Shown: positions 1-12,100 of the stretch, piece after piece | Numbering within the stretch: position 1 is the stretch's first letter | How the letters are laid out: every line of letters begins with the position of its first letter | From: Apium graveolens | Taxonomy: Eukaryota; Streptophyta; Magnoliopsida; Apiales; Apiaceae | Assembly (NCBI RefSeq): GCF_009905375.1 | Contig: NC_133650.1 | Span: 291,786,270-291,850,269, forward strand | DNA: 64,000 bases | Direction of reading: 5' to 3' | Made by a program: the position numbers and the translations under genes | The notes under the pieces: model-generated | Seen by the model: only the letters and a program-made list of their open reading frames with translations | Told to the model about the DNA's origin: nothing | Databases searched by the model: none

Positions 1-723
1 GCTGCAAGTGGTTTTGAAGCAAGAGTGGTTACTGGAAAGGAAGAAAGAGATAAAACTGGATTGGGAAGTGCTGATGAAAGAAGAATACAGAACACTACCA
101 ATGATCCAACTTCCTTGAGTGAACCAGGTATTGGAGCAACTCCTGAGAGATTGAATCAACTGGAATCTGTACAAATGGTTTACCATACCTACTTGAAAGA
201 ACACATCTTGTTGTACTTCATGACAGATGGTAGGGTTTATCATATAAGGGAAAATGCCATTCCATTAAAGTATTTTGAAGAACTGGAGCATGTATTATTC
301 TTACTTCAAGTGAATGATAAAATAACAGAAAGTGCTACAAACTATTTGAAGAATCAGATTCAGAGACAGAAAAGGCTTTATTCTGTTAAGTCTGACATCA
401 CATATCTTCCAAAGTATAGAGATCACAAGGGTGATATAGTTGAAATGAAGCCCAACACTGCCAAGATTATAACTACCTTTCTGGGTTACAGGGCTGTGGA
501 ATTCAATCTTGAGTCTGATAAGGCATATTTGATCAGACTGGATCAGGATATAAGAAAAGCTATAATTAATGATCTCAGGGCTGCAATCTTTCAAATTGGT
601 GAAGATACTGCAGAACTTAAAGATGCTAAAAGGAGGATGATTGATGAACTCAGATATGCTGAGAGATGTTTGTTGAAGAACTATCTCAGAACAACTCCTG
701 ACATCAGAGAGATCAGAAGATGA
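1..723 (+). CDS. 3' end of Sirevirus env-like extra ORF (element A, family S1)
   Basis: The frame is open from base 1, so the start lies left of the window, and it ends at TGA 721-723. It matches, with scattered substitutions, the C-terminal part of the minus-strand ORF at about 33992-34700, which lies downstream of an intact-looking Copia RNase H. This identifies it as the extra env-like ORF of the same Sirevirus family (S1). A visible module runs LLYFMTDGRVYHI, then IPLKYFEELEHVLFLL, then YLIRLDQDI, followed by a charged, probably helical tail. It is followed by a short untranslated stretch, a polypurine tract and the 3' LTR. The function of these ORFs is unknown. 'Env-like' is only the historical name, and I see no signal peptide or membrane segment in this part. 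Confidence 0.75.
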   Translation, partial: AASGFEARVVTGKEERDKTGLGSADERRIQNTTNDPTSLSEPGIGATPERLNQLESVQMVYHTYLKEHILLYFMTDGRVYHIRENAIPLKYFEELEHVLFLLQVNDKITESATNYLKNQIQRQKRLYSVKSDITYLPKYRDHKGDIVEMKPNTAKIITTFLGYRAVEFNLESDKAYLIRLDQDIRKAIINDLRAAIFQIGEDTAELKDAKRRMIDELRYAERCLLKNYLRTTPDIREIRR

Positions 724-914
724 AGCCAAGTCAAGATCTACAACTGCTTAAATTCTGATATGAGTACAGACTGAAGTTGTTATCAGAAGTTAAAGACTGG
801 TAAAGCTTTAAGGACTGTAAGTTGTAGTTATCTAGTCTAATTCTCATGCATTTGTACTTAATGTTTTTGACATCATGAAATATCTGTTAAACTTGTATAT
901 TATGCTAATTTACA

Positions 915-927
915 AGTTGGGGGAGAT
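915..927 (+). other. Polypurine tract of element A
   Basis: AGTTGGGGGAGAT lies directly before the LTR start TGTTAG. The same GGGGGAGAT core precedes the 3' LTRs of elements B, C, D and of the inverted S1 copy, so it is the conserved plus-strand priming site. Confidence 0.8.
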
Positions 928-1523
928 TGTTAGATATATTTGATAATGTCATGGCTAATATGATTTATGTTTAGTTTTTAGATCTTACTTAAACAGGATA
1001 AATCAGTAGTTACTGGAAGTCAGGACTTAAGGATATCAGTACTTATATTATCAGGAGATAATCATCAGAAGATGGATATCAGAACTTAAGTACTGAAGGA
1101 CGTTCAGATAAGGACATCAGCTGATTAAAGAAAAGAAGATCGAGATAAATATAAGAAGAGATATGCATGAAGAAGGAATTCTATGAAGAATAGAATACTT
1201 GGAAGAAAAGATATCTAATTGATATATTTTAGGAAGCAGAATTATATTCCATATCAATTAGTGATTATCTTGTAACTGTGTAGTATATAAACACAGACAT
1301 AGGGTTCACACTATAAGTGTTATTATATTCGAGAAGATTATTCATTGTAACCCTAGCAGCTCTCGTGATATTTGTTCATCACTGAGAGGTAACAGTTCTA
1401 TACTGTAACAGAGTTTATTGTTTTAGTAAAGTTTGTTTTATGTTACTTGAGTTATTAAAGTTCGATTTGATTGTACTATACACTGTATTCACCCCCTCTA
1501 CAGTGTGTGTGTGTGACCTAACA
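928..1523 (+). repeat. 3' LTR of element A (Sirevirus family S1)
   Basis: This 596-bp LTR begins TGTTAG and ends CTAACA, a 6-bp terminal inverted repeat. It is closely similar along its length to 31750-32370, to the inverted LTR 33181-33787 and, more distantly, to 62084-62649. It carries a TATATAAACACAGACATAGG promoter-like segment near 1285 and the tail ending in GTGTGTGACCTAACA. Element B sequence follows directly, so the predicted 5-bp target duplication is TTTAT at 1524-1528. Its partner copy would be left of the window. Confidence 0.9.
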
Positions 1524-1545
1524 TTTATTTCTTCAAAAATTCATA

Positions 1546-4038
1546 ATGACTTCACAAAAAGTTGGAACCGTTAAAATTCCAATATTCGATAAAGAAAATT
1601 ATATTATGTGGAAGAAGAAGATGCTCTTGTTTTTACAAGTTGCAAATCCCAAATATCTGGACGTGTTAAAGAAGGGTCCAAAAATTCCGATGGTTATTGA
1701 ACCAGAGTTTATAGAAGATGATGTTGTAATTACCAAAGCTAGAACCAATGCAAAAGATCCTGAGGATTTTTCTCCTGCTGAAAAGGAAGAAGCCTCCTTG
1801 GATGCCAGCCTTCAATTAATTTTAGTTGATTCCCTTGATCACTTGATGAACAGACATGTGATGACTGTAAAAATTCTAAACACATTTGGGAAAATATTGA
1901 GGTGATTAATGAAGGCACAAAGGAAGTTAGGGAGAACAAGTTAGAGATCCTAACCTCTGAGTATGAACATTTTAAATCCAATCCAGGAGAAGGAATTACT
2001 GAAGTGTTTGAGAGGTACAATGCATTGATCAACAACCTGAACATAAATGGAAAATATTATTCATTAAGGGAGATCAACAAAAAGTTCCTTTTAACACTAC
2101 CAACTCATCTTGAAAATAGAATCACTGCCATAAGAGAAGCAAGAGATCTGAGTGAGATTTCTTTGGAAAGGCTCTATGGTGTGTTAAAAACCTATGAGTT
2201 GGAGCAGATTCAGCAGAAGGAAATCTACGGGAAAGGTAGAATGGTTAGCACGTCTACTGCTCTAGTAGCTGAAGGTCAACAACAACAACAACAATCTCAA
2301 CAGTCAGAAAGAATGGTACAGTCTTCCAAGACTGAGGAAAATTTGATAGTAGCGGAATATGATCCTCCTACTACAAATCAATGCGGTGATGATTTTTACT
2401 CCTTGGAAGAGCTGGGGCAATTGGAAGATGAGTCAATGGCCCAGATTGTCAAGAGATTCTCCAATGTCAGATTCAAGAGAAATTCCAAGTTCAAGTACAA
2501 GTCCAACTACAATAGATTCCAGAAAAGTGGATCTTCATCCTCTAACACCAGCAGTGGTGGATACAAAATAGGGATGGTTGATAGGAGCACCATTCGATGC
2601 ATTAACTGTAATGAGTTGGGACACTTTGCCACAGAATGCAGGAAGCCAAAGCAAGTAAGGAAGCACTCTTATGATTCAATTCAGATGAGTAAATCTGAAA
2701 GGGCCTACCTGGCAAAGGGAAGAAGCTGGGATAATATTGATAGTGGAGATGAAGAAGATGGGAATCTTGCTCTTATGGCTATTGATGGAAATACTTCATC
2801 GTCAAGAAAAGAGGTAAAATTTACTGATGCTGAATTAGTTTATCATCTAGGAGGTTCCTTAGATTGTGCCCGTCGTGATAATGAAATGTTAATTCAACAG
2901 ATCAAAGACATTGAGAAAGAGGTCAATGAATTAAAACTTGTGCACATTAATCAAGACAATTTAAAAGAACAAGTATCTTTTCTAGAGAATAGAGTTAACT
3001 GTTATAGACAACTCGAAACGATTCTCAAAGACAAGATCACCGGTCTTGAGACTAAGGTTAAAGCTTACTTTAATTCTTGTTTGAAGGCTAAAGAGTTCTA
3101 CAGTAAGCAAGCTATTAATCAAACATCTGGAATAGGTTTTGATTATAATGTTGTTGTTGGAGAATTAGGCATAAACTCCCCTCCTCATGTATGTGCTAAG
3201 GGTAGGGAAGTACCACATGTGCTTAAGGGTGTTGATAAACCCCTCTATAAAAAATCAATTGCTGAACCATTTGATGAGACCTCCTTTATTATTCAAGAAG
3301 AAATGCGTGTTGAAGATCTTACTAATGAGAAGGTTGTTTCCAAGCCAAGTGTGTCGAAAGTTCCAGTCAATGTTGTGAAAGTAACTGAGACTAACTCAGA
3401 CACACATGAGTTAGATAACAAAAATGCCATGTCTACCATGCATAATTTGCCTGTTGTTAATCCCTCTCATAAAGTATGTGGTGTTCCTAATTGTATGTCT
3501 TATGCTTTTAATTTGATGTATGCTTATTTTAATGGTAAGCATGTTTCTAGTGATAAGACTACTCCTCGTCAGCATGTGAATAATAGGAAGCATGATAGGT
3601 CTAAGACTGCTAGTCCTCCTAAGGCTAGAAAGGAGACATTTGTGCCTAAGCCTAAACAGAAATTTGTTAAGGCTGTTTACAAGGTCAAATGTCCAGTCAT
3701 TGAGAAAGTTGAGAACATAAACGTTAAGAATGTTGTTTTGCCTGACAAAGGCCAATTCTACAAGTATGCCGGACCCAACCAAGTTTGGGTTCCGAAGAAG
3801 GTCTAATCCATTTCTATTGCAGGGCAGTAAACAGGTGGAACCGGTAGTGTGGATTCTTGACAGCGGATCGTCAAGACATATGACCGGATATAGAGCCCTG
3901 CTATCAAATGGGGTTGAGAAAGCTGGCCCAGTGGTTACCTTTGGAGATAACATCAAAGGTTTAACTGAGGGATATGGTTGTTTGCAAGCTGGAAATGTTA
4001 TCATTGAAAATGTGTACGAGTGCACTCCTGGTTGGTGA
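1546..4038 (+). pseudogene. gag and protease of element B (Copia/Sirevirus), frameshifted
   Basis: A Copia-type gag starts at ATG 1546 and is broken by an apparent one-base frameshift near 1866. The reading then continues in the frame of 1902-3806. A CCHC zinc knuckle, CINCNELGHFATEC, is coded near 2598. It is followed by coiled-coil-like sequence with heptad-rich Leu/Glu/Lys at about 2880-3090 and a basic Lys/Pro stretch. A second frameshift near 3800 shifts into the aspartic protease start, with motif DSGSSRHMTG at about 3860. Homology stops soon after (about 4020), before integrase. Normally gag coats the RNA and the protease matures the polyprotein. This copy is dead. The 5' LTR and primer site are missing because element A inserted just upstream of the gag start. 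Confidence 0.8.
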
Positions 4039-5640
4039 GTCAAAAGAGGAAGTCAATGCACCCCAGTTCATGGACTTTGCAGTTGCGGATCTATTGGACT
4101 ATGCAATCTCTTCTTCACAATCTCACTTCAGGTTAGTATGAACTAATGTTCTACTCAAGCAATCGTCAAGGACATGGTATGGCACTCTAACTAAAGTTAC
4201 AGTTTAATATGAACTAGTAGAGTCGTCACATTAATAAATCTCTTACCATTAGGCACAAACATATTGTTTAATATGTGCAGTGATATAATGATAATGTTAT
4301 ATGTTGGTCTAAAAACAGACTTGTGCACTCAAACAGTTTTAGGAGAAAATCAAACTTCTTTCTACATTAATGATTTTCTATTTCATTAAAATCTTTTGAA
4401 ATCACTATTATACATCATTTCTCTCAAAAGATTAAATGTATAATTTTCATTCATTATAGATCTTAAGTACATTTTATCTCTATTGCCATATGTTCTGTGA
4501 TACAGGTTCAGCCTCCGATGGCCTTCTTTCATTAACAGTCATGAGGTTGAAAACCCACAACTTCTATCCCAGACTGTAAAGACAAACACAGAAACAGAAC
4601 TAACCAACATTCTCTTACCACTAAAATGAAGTATGAATGAGCGTGAGAGAGATAGTGCCTTAGTGCACCACATAAGGAAGGTTCTGAAGTCAACCCAACA
4701 GATCTGTCTCCTACAAAGATGAGTAGTATTTAAACCGAGACAACTGCTAGCCCCCATACATCTTCTCAAAAAGCTGTAATGGCTGAAAAGGCATAAAAAT
4801 AGTTAATAGATTCATCCTCTCAACAGGGTGCATCAATTGAAATTTTCCCATCGGCCAGGGTATCCGATGTAGTGTCACCACCTCAAACATAAACAATTCT
4901 TGATGCACAAGGAAAGGTTACACACACAGAGGAATAGTTGACGGAAACAAGAGTTTCGACCATTTTACGGTCAGATTCGATTGTTCAAGGTTCTTTAATG
5001 GATCAATTGCCTTTGCATGTGTTAGGAGAGGATACTGATCCAATAGTCATATGCCAGTGGTCAGTGTCTACCTCCCCAGGCTTAAATCCCCTGGATGCAT
5101 CTGCGGATAGTGGATCTGACATAGGTGCAGATCGGCAACTTGTTGACAATGATTCAGATATTACCTGATGAGTCACAAGGAAATGTCTTCACAGACATTA
5201 GAAGGGAACCTTGATCTTTATGCTAAATTCGTTGGATCATTGTTTACCTTTCCAGAGTTCAAATCTGGAACCCAAAAAGGGAAACTAGCAACTTGTAGAT
5301 TATGACTCAGATTCATCTGACGAGTTTAACAAGGATGGGGATTTGCGAACTCCCATTGCACCACATGTGACCTCCTTAAGGATGGCTAAGGTGATTTTTC
5401 TTGCAAATACAGCTGAATTTTGGAGCTATGAGAGGAGTGATACACTTGTGAGAATGAGTGTAAACACGAGTGGAGAGAAGAGTGAAACACATGTGAGGTA
5501 CACTAAACAGAATCACACACTCACAGTGAGGAAGAAAGAGAAACTACTTGTTATTTCTTTTCCAACCAAGTGGAATATGAGAACTCCTTCAGACAATGGC
5601 ATACATTCCTTCTTCAAGGGGGAGATAAAAGCTTAAGTAA
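4039..5640 (+). pseudogene. Degraded post-pol region of element B with env-like remnant
   Basis: Integrase, reverse transcriptase and RNase H are absent, so about 3-4 kb of pol was lost between the protease and this point. A short open stretch at about 4033-4130 and another at 4795-5168, with scattered stops, look like remnants of a hydrophilic Ser/Asp-rich extra ORF. I cannot align them to a known domain. The 5343-5636 ORF is low-complexity and unassigned. The assignment rests on position between the protease and the PPT/LTR. Confidence 0.4.
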
Positions 5641-6260
5641 TAGTTTGGAGGATTCCTCAACTAAGGGGGAGAAATAGCAGGGAGGAAAGAAAAAGAAAAA
5701 GGCAAAGCACATGTACACTACACCACACCATTGTTGTTTGTAACTACGGATCCTATTGTACGGTAGAGGTGGTAAACACAAGGTGATTTCCTAGTAATCA
5801 GAAGAAGTGGTTTAGTTCATCACTATTCTTCATAAGGGAAGAAGCTTTTTTCCAAAAGGGGAGTATCATTGGTTTTTATCCGCGGACCCTATTGTACGGG
5901 AGATGTGGTAAACGAAGGTGATCTTCTTTAAGCAGTTGATTCTCATAGGGGGAGAAGGGAGAGAGATATGCGATTCTCAATAGGAAATATGGTTGTACAA
6001 AAGAAGCTGCTGATAATTACTTCAAGACTGAGAAGTATTATCTGGAAGAGATTTAAAGAACCAAGGAAATAAAGATGAAACTACTTGAAGATATGTTTAG
6101 TCTAGATGAACATCTATTTGGAATCTGGAAAATGTTAAATATAATCCAGAACTATTCTGCTATTTACTTTGCATCTCTGTTTACATCTTTTTCTTATTTG
6201 TTAGTTGAGTTATCCTCTAGATATTTGTTGTTATTGTCTAACAAACAAATAGGGGGAGAT
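5641..6260 (+). repeat. Multiple polypurine-tract region of element B
   Basis: Several GGGGA-rich tracts recur before the LTR: near 5661 (AAGGGGGAGAAAT), near 5857 (AAAAGGGGAG), near 5948 (TAGGGGGAGAAGGGA) and the LTR-adjacent one at 6250-6260 (TAGGGGGAGAT). A second repeat of about 45 bp, sharing TATTGTACGG and GGTGGTAAAC-like blocks, occurs near 5749 and again near 5883. Repeated PPT-like tracts upstream of the 3' LTR are a known Sirevirus trait. Confidence 0.6.
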
Positions 6261-7607
6261 TGAAAGGCATATGTCATAGCCTATTTGTTTATTCGAGGAT
6301 TTAACTCAACTCAAATAAGAATGTAACAAGTAAATAGTGGATCTACCGTCAAAGAGATCTCACAAAGTAACATCTATCAAAGAATTCAGAAATAATGTTC
6401 ATCTACAGACTTGAGGAATTAATTCACTGGAAGAAGTTCAAGAAATTGTTCAAGCCTCGGTGATATAAATCAAGATTGTGGATTTAATCAAGTGACAGAG
6501 ATCTTGTCAGGGTATCAAACAATTACAGGGATTTAATCTGAAGAAAATCAAGTTATCAAAGTCAGATATGAAGAAACGTCACGAAAGTTAGTCACTCATG
6601 AACCAGACAGTACATCGAGTGTCAACATTGAAGTGGTGGAATTGATTCATAATTTTCAGAAGGTTTTCAGAAGAATGGTTGTTGTTCAAGAGTAGTATTA
6701 ATTCTCTATTAATTAATTAAGTCATATAATTTAATTAAGAAAATAAATTATATCTGCAAAAATTAATTTATTGATTAATTGAATTAATTGATTAATTAAT
6801 TCTGAATTAATATTATGAATTTTCAGAATTGATTTTGAATTTATATTCAATATTAATTCAGCATGACAATCAATTGAACCAGTATGACAATCAATTGTCA
6901 TACCGAAAGTCATACTAATTCAAATTGATTATCATACCGAAGGTTCTACCAGCTATGGGATTGTCTTGCTAGTTCAAGAGATTGTCATACTGATTGTCTT
7001 ACTAGTTCAAGAGATTGTCATACCGATTGTCTTGCTAGTACAAATGATTGTCTCACCGATTGTCTTGCTAGCTCAATAGATTATCTCACCGATTGTCTTG
7101 CCAGTTCATTTGATCTCTGTTGATTGAATTATTTAAAGACAACAGCAGCAGACATTATCAAAAAATAGAATACACTTCATCTACTCAAGAACACAGAAAG
7201 AAAAGCAGCCACAGAAGCATTTCATCTCTCAACTGCTATTTCAAGATCATTAATTTCTAGCAATTAAAGTTAAATCGAAACCACTAGAAATCATTCTCTT
7301 GTTCTTGTATAACTATCTAGCGGATCAAAATCCCTAGAACTTAATCTCAAATTGCTTCTAGCATTTGATCCTTTTTATTGCAAAAATAGAAAAAGTTCAT
7401 GTCGAATTTATTCTAGATTTGTAATAATTTATTTGAGATTAATCCCTTGTAAACGATACCGTTGTTGTAACACCTTTCAAGTTTAATAATAGTTTTATTT
7501 AACTTGAATTTTGTTTCACCTTTTTATTCCGCATTAAATTCCATTAAACGGTAGAGTTTGTATTCAACCCCCCCTTCTACAAACATATTGGGACCTAACA
7601 GCTTTCA
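6261..7607 (+). repeat. 3' LTR of element B (Copia/Sirevirus)
   Basis: This 1347-bp LTR begins TGAAAG and ends CTTTCA, a perfect 6-bp inverted repeat, and directly follows the polypurine tract. It contains a minisatellite at about 6845-7115 built on GATTGTC...ACCGATTGTCTTGCTAG units, an AT-rich stretch of TTAATTAA-type runs, and a C-rich end (ATTCAACCCCCCCTTCTAC) like the other Sirevirus LTRs here. Element C coding sequence resumes directly after it. The predicted target duplication is GACAA at 7608-7612. Confidence 0.8.
6845..7115 (+). repeat. Minisatellite inside LTR of element B
   Basis: Several imperfect units of about 36-42 bp with the core ACCGATTGTCTTGCTAG alternate with GATTGTCATAC or GATTGTCTCAC. 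Earlier, more diverged copies (CAATTGTCATACCG) lie near 6890. Confidence 0.75.
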
Positions 7608-9032
7608 GACAAGAATCATATGGATACAGTGTTTGAAATACCTAGGCCAGATGAGAAGAAGCTGCTGGCTAGGTCTATTGCATTCCACAAGGATCCAACT
7701 GATGCAGTTCTTAAAAAGAGAATTGCTAAAATTTACAGAAATTGTAAGGAGATTTGTGTGGTGGTTGGACATCCACTATTTGTGGAAGCTAAGAAGGAAG
7801 AGAAAGAAAAAATCAGGCTAGAAAAGAAGCAAGTTGCTTTGGATGCTAAGAAGCAAAAGCAAGAGCAAAAGAAAGAACAAGCTGCTAACTTGGCCAAGCT
7901 TCAAGCTGTAAAAACCACTACAGAACTCTCTGTACAACCAACTGTAATCACTGAACCTAAGGATCTGAAAATGCAAGAAGAATCATAGCAGAAAAGAAGA
8001 TTTAGATACAAGCTCCATTCCAAGAGGAAAGTGAACTTTAATGATGAGGAACTGGAAGACCAATTTCCCAAAAAGTCTACAACTACAACTCAGACATCAA
8101 AACCCTCAGTGGTATTTGAAGAATTCAAAGTGATTGATCCAACAAGGAACATTCATGGTGAACCAATTATTCCTAAGGATGAGCCAGTAGACTGGGATAG
8201 TTTACCAATTCCTGAGCTAAATTTACCCATCTTCAAGACAAAGAAGACAAAGACTAGAGCTAGCAAGAAAGTGAAGCATGTATCTCTCAAATCCAAAGCT
8301 TTAACCAAATCCCAACCTATAGTAAACAAGGGAGACATGTTGTACATCTGTGATATCAAGGAGTTTTCTGACATCAACCTTTACTTAAATGAATTGGACG
8401 AAGTTAGAGGAATTGATGCTTACAGACATCTTCCTGAAAGACTAGTATTCAAATACAAGGGAGGAAGAGAGTTCACATGGCCACTTCACAGGATTCTCCT
8501 AGAAAGCCAATATGTGTTGATAAAGGTCTACTCATCATTTAAAAAGAACTTTGGTTACAATGTGACTGCAAGAAGACAAGTTCTAAAGAAGATTGAGGAG
8601 CTGAGGAGTATTAGAGCCAAAGATGCACTTCCAAGAACTCTATCTATTCCCTTTACAGGAAAGAGAGTGCATCTGAGGCCCTACTGGCTGATGGAGTTCA
8701 GGGATGAAAAAGGTGTTATAAGATTTTTCAGATTGGAGGACCAATTGAGTATCTCTAGAAATGAGACTCTATTGGAAATGCAAGAAGTACTAGATCTCTC
8801 AGAAGCTGATGAACTTGAATTCCACAGACAACTTCAGAATCAAATTGAAGAAAACAACAGAAGGCTTGGGAAGATATCCAGAAAATCAAGAAAATATATC
8901 TATCTACTCAGACTAGAGGAGCATCTTGATAACAATTGTGAGCAATTTCTTTGTGTACTTTGCATTGTTCAACTTTCAGCAATTTGCAGCACTTATCAGT
9001 TTTATCTACTATTTGTCAATCTGTATCTTTAG
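7608..9032 (+). pseudogene. Env-like extra ORF of element C, one nonsense codon
   Basis: A single frame runs 7620-9032, interrupted only by TAG at 7986-7988. The N-terminal part is a Lys/Glu/Gln-rich coiled coil (about codons 55-95). The C-terminal part has LVFKYKGGREFTWPL, a helical region with VLKKIEELRSIRAK, then IRFFRLEDQLSI and an acidic helical tail. This layout resembles the C-terminal module of the family S1 ORF. The ORF is followed by an untranslated stretch, a GGGGGAGAT tract and an LTR, which fixes it as the post-pol ORF of a Sirevirus. The upstream half of element C is separated by nested elements A and B and lies outside the window. Confidence 0.65.
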
Positions 9033-9090
9033 AATGTTTTGTTATCATCAAGTTTCTCTTAATTTATGGCTACAATTTCAGTAGACATAA

Positions 9091-9102
9091 ATTGGGGGAG
9101 AT
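9091..9102 (+). other. Polypurine tract of element C
   Basis: ATTGGGGGAGAT immediately precedes the LTR start TGTTAGG. Confidence 0.75.
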
Positions 9103-9196
9103 TGTTAGGAATATGTTGCGTACTTGATGATAAGCTAAACAAAATATCTTAGTAGATTTAACTTAGTGAATTTTGTAGCACCCGACGGATAATCAA
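9103..9196 (+). repeat. 3' LTR of element C, first part
   Basis: It begins TGTTAGGAATATG directly after the polypurine tract. The LTR is split by a solo gypsy LTR and resumes at 13022. Joined, the LTR is about 1.06 kb. The final five bases, ATCAA (9192-9196), are the left target duplication of the solo LTR. The first copy of the CCCGACGGAT motif lies here. Confidence 0.8.
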
Positions 9197-12100
9197 TGTA
9201 ACACCCCCAGATCCGGGGTCGGGGATCCGGGTCGTCACGGTCTTTCTTTCCATAATATCACTTAACTTAATTAATAATAAATAACCTCATGCTGTGACCC
9301 CACACTAACACATACCACAACACGTTATAGTCTCAGGGATGAAATTGAAATAAGTACAAGTCCTTGAATCCACAATTTAAAAGTTATTACAACCCAAAAT
9401 GATTACTTGATAAGTTTACAGTTAATTGCCATTATCTGCCACAAGTTATAATTATACATAATTGATTCCCAAAAGTAGAATGCCTGATCTACAAATAGAT
9501 CTACATCTGCAGTTATAGCAGCTACGATATCAACGGGAAAAAGCGGGACGCTTCCCACGCGCTTGCGCTGGGTCTGCTTGAGTCTGGCCATCTTGCCTAA
9601 CTGTTGTTGTGTGATGAAGAAATGAAGCAAGAGTGAGCATTACAGCTCGTAAGATAATATATAGTGTAAACAATAATGCAAGTATCTAAATAGATAACTT
9701 ACTAGAACCCTTTATCAAGTGTAAGGTAATTACTTACTGGATATAAGCTTAAAGGAAGATGAAGTTACCAATTACTTCACTATACTTATACCATTTTAGA
9801 AAACTACTTGAACTACCACTGTTCAGAGTATAATAGGTTTCAAAAGTTCATCCCATAGATGAGACCACAAGTTAAGACTTGAATAGATTAAATCTTTGAA
9901 ATATTATTGAATGAAATGAAGTTACGAGATACTTCATTAAGTCCCGATATATATATCCACATATATATCTCTTATACATTTCCTGGAAACCTCTGTCATG
10001 TAAAGTATGAACAGAGTTTGTAATATCCAATTAATTTTGGAAAGAAAAGAATTTTGGCATAAACCCGATATCTTGCTGATCAGACAAAGATACCAATAAG
10101 TAACCTTTTCTACTAGTAGATGGACGAATTCCCCACTGGTCATCACCCTGGCCGCAATAGGACCTTATGCTGGACTGCCACTCAGCCACTTACGCATTTG
10201 ATGGACTCCCACTGAGCCACTTACACTTTCATGGACGCCCACTGAGTCTATGTTGCTTATGCCGACTCAATAGATGGACTTACTTCTCGAACGTTGGGTA
10301 AGTAATCAATTCATTTATCAAAACAACAACCTCGTTGCGAATATAAAATACACCACAGAGCCGGATCCCTCAGGTTTTGAGCGAGTATTTAAATCCCCTT
10401 TTGAAAGAAAGATCTTAAATATAAAAATGAGTTTTGGGATCCGCTCTAACTTTTAAAATCATTTTGAAGACTCGAAAATATTTTTAAGAATGTTTGGAGT
10501 AATGCTGATTTAATGAAATAAATCAGTCCCGATATATTAGAAAATATCTGAATATTATTATTTAAATAATATTCCCATAAGGATAATTTCTATATAAATA
10601 ATTTGAAGTAGAAGATTTAAAACTCATACTTGAAATGAATAATAAATAACCAAAGGTATACTTATACGAAGTACGATCTTTATTTGAATAATCGAAAATA
10701 AGTTTGATTATCGAAATATTATTCTTTAATAAAATAAAGAATATTATTTAGTAAATAAGCGGAGTCATAAGTCCTCGAATGAATATTCAAAATAGTATTC
10801 ATTAAATACAATAAACAGAGTCATAAGTCCTCGAATGAATATTCAAGATAATATTCATTAATAAAAATAAAGTTATCGAATAAACCTTATTCGATTAATA
10901 GTTTTGAAAACTATATCTATATATAAATATATAAATATAAATAATATACTCGGGAACATCGACTCCCGGTTTTAGAAAATGTTCGCCTTTGGGTCCCATA
11001 TACTAAGGGTATACGCAACTACTTCTTATCTCTAGCATAGGTATTATGCAATTATAAGCATTGGAATCAACAGATAAATATCAAGATTACGAAACAGACA
11101 TGCATATAAACCATATCAGCATGCTCCAATATATCGCAAGATTTGCTAATTAACCATCATGCATCTATCACAAGATAATGCATATACATATATACATCAC
11201 AACAACAGTATAACGGGTAGAAAACTTGCCTGAGCGACTGGGGGTGGTAAAAGTCCTGGGATGAGTCTGGTAACCTATAAATAACATATAAGTTGGAATT
11301 AAACCAAAGTCACTTAAGAATCTATACTTTAACCAATTAGACCCTAACGTTCATTTTCGCGCTTAACGATTCACTTAAGTCGCTCGAGTACCCTCGGCTC
11401 CACCATTTTTAATAAATTAACCATTAGGAATTTTAAGGCGATTCTTTCGCGAGTACCCTACCAACTGTCTAATCCACTTTACATAATTGTTTCATATTCC
11501 AATTAGTCAATTAAGGGCCTTAACCAAGGTTTTAAAGTAAGGCGAGGGGTAATGGTTCGGTCGCGAAACGCCGTTACTTAAAACGGTCGTTTCTCCTAAA
11601 CCGTACATCAGATTTAAGAGAACCACATATCAAAACGAAGCTCGTAACATGAACTATCTAATCATGGTAATGGTCAAAACCTAACAGTGAGTTCACGCGT
11701 CCTGATGTTAAGAACAAAAGCAGTCTAAGGTAAATCGGGCATTACGACGGCTATGTTTACGCAATTACCAAATGTGTACAACTCCAAATCAATCCACAAT
11801 CAATCCCACAATCATTACTACAACCAAACTCCATCCATACTCTAATACAACAGCCCCAACATCTCAAGATTTCCAATTTATACTACTCTCAATCATGAAC
11901 TAAAAGTTTATACTTAAGTTCATTAACTAATAATCAAGATTTACAACTCCAAAAACATTACAAAACCAACCAATCTCTAAATATACAATAATCATGCCTC
12001 TCATGAACTATACTACTCATAAAAAGATCTTAACATTCAATAATAAGGCTAGGTTAAGAGGTTATACCTTCCTTGTGACTAGGAGTAACTAATGAGCTTG

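Noticed and set aside
4539..4769. Minus-strand 76-codon ORF
   Set aside because: It lies in the decayed region of element B with no recognisable motif, so it is likely chance.
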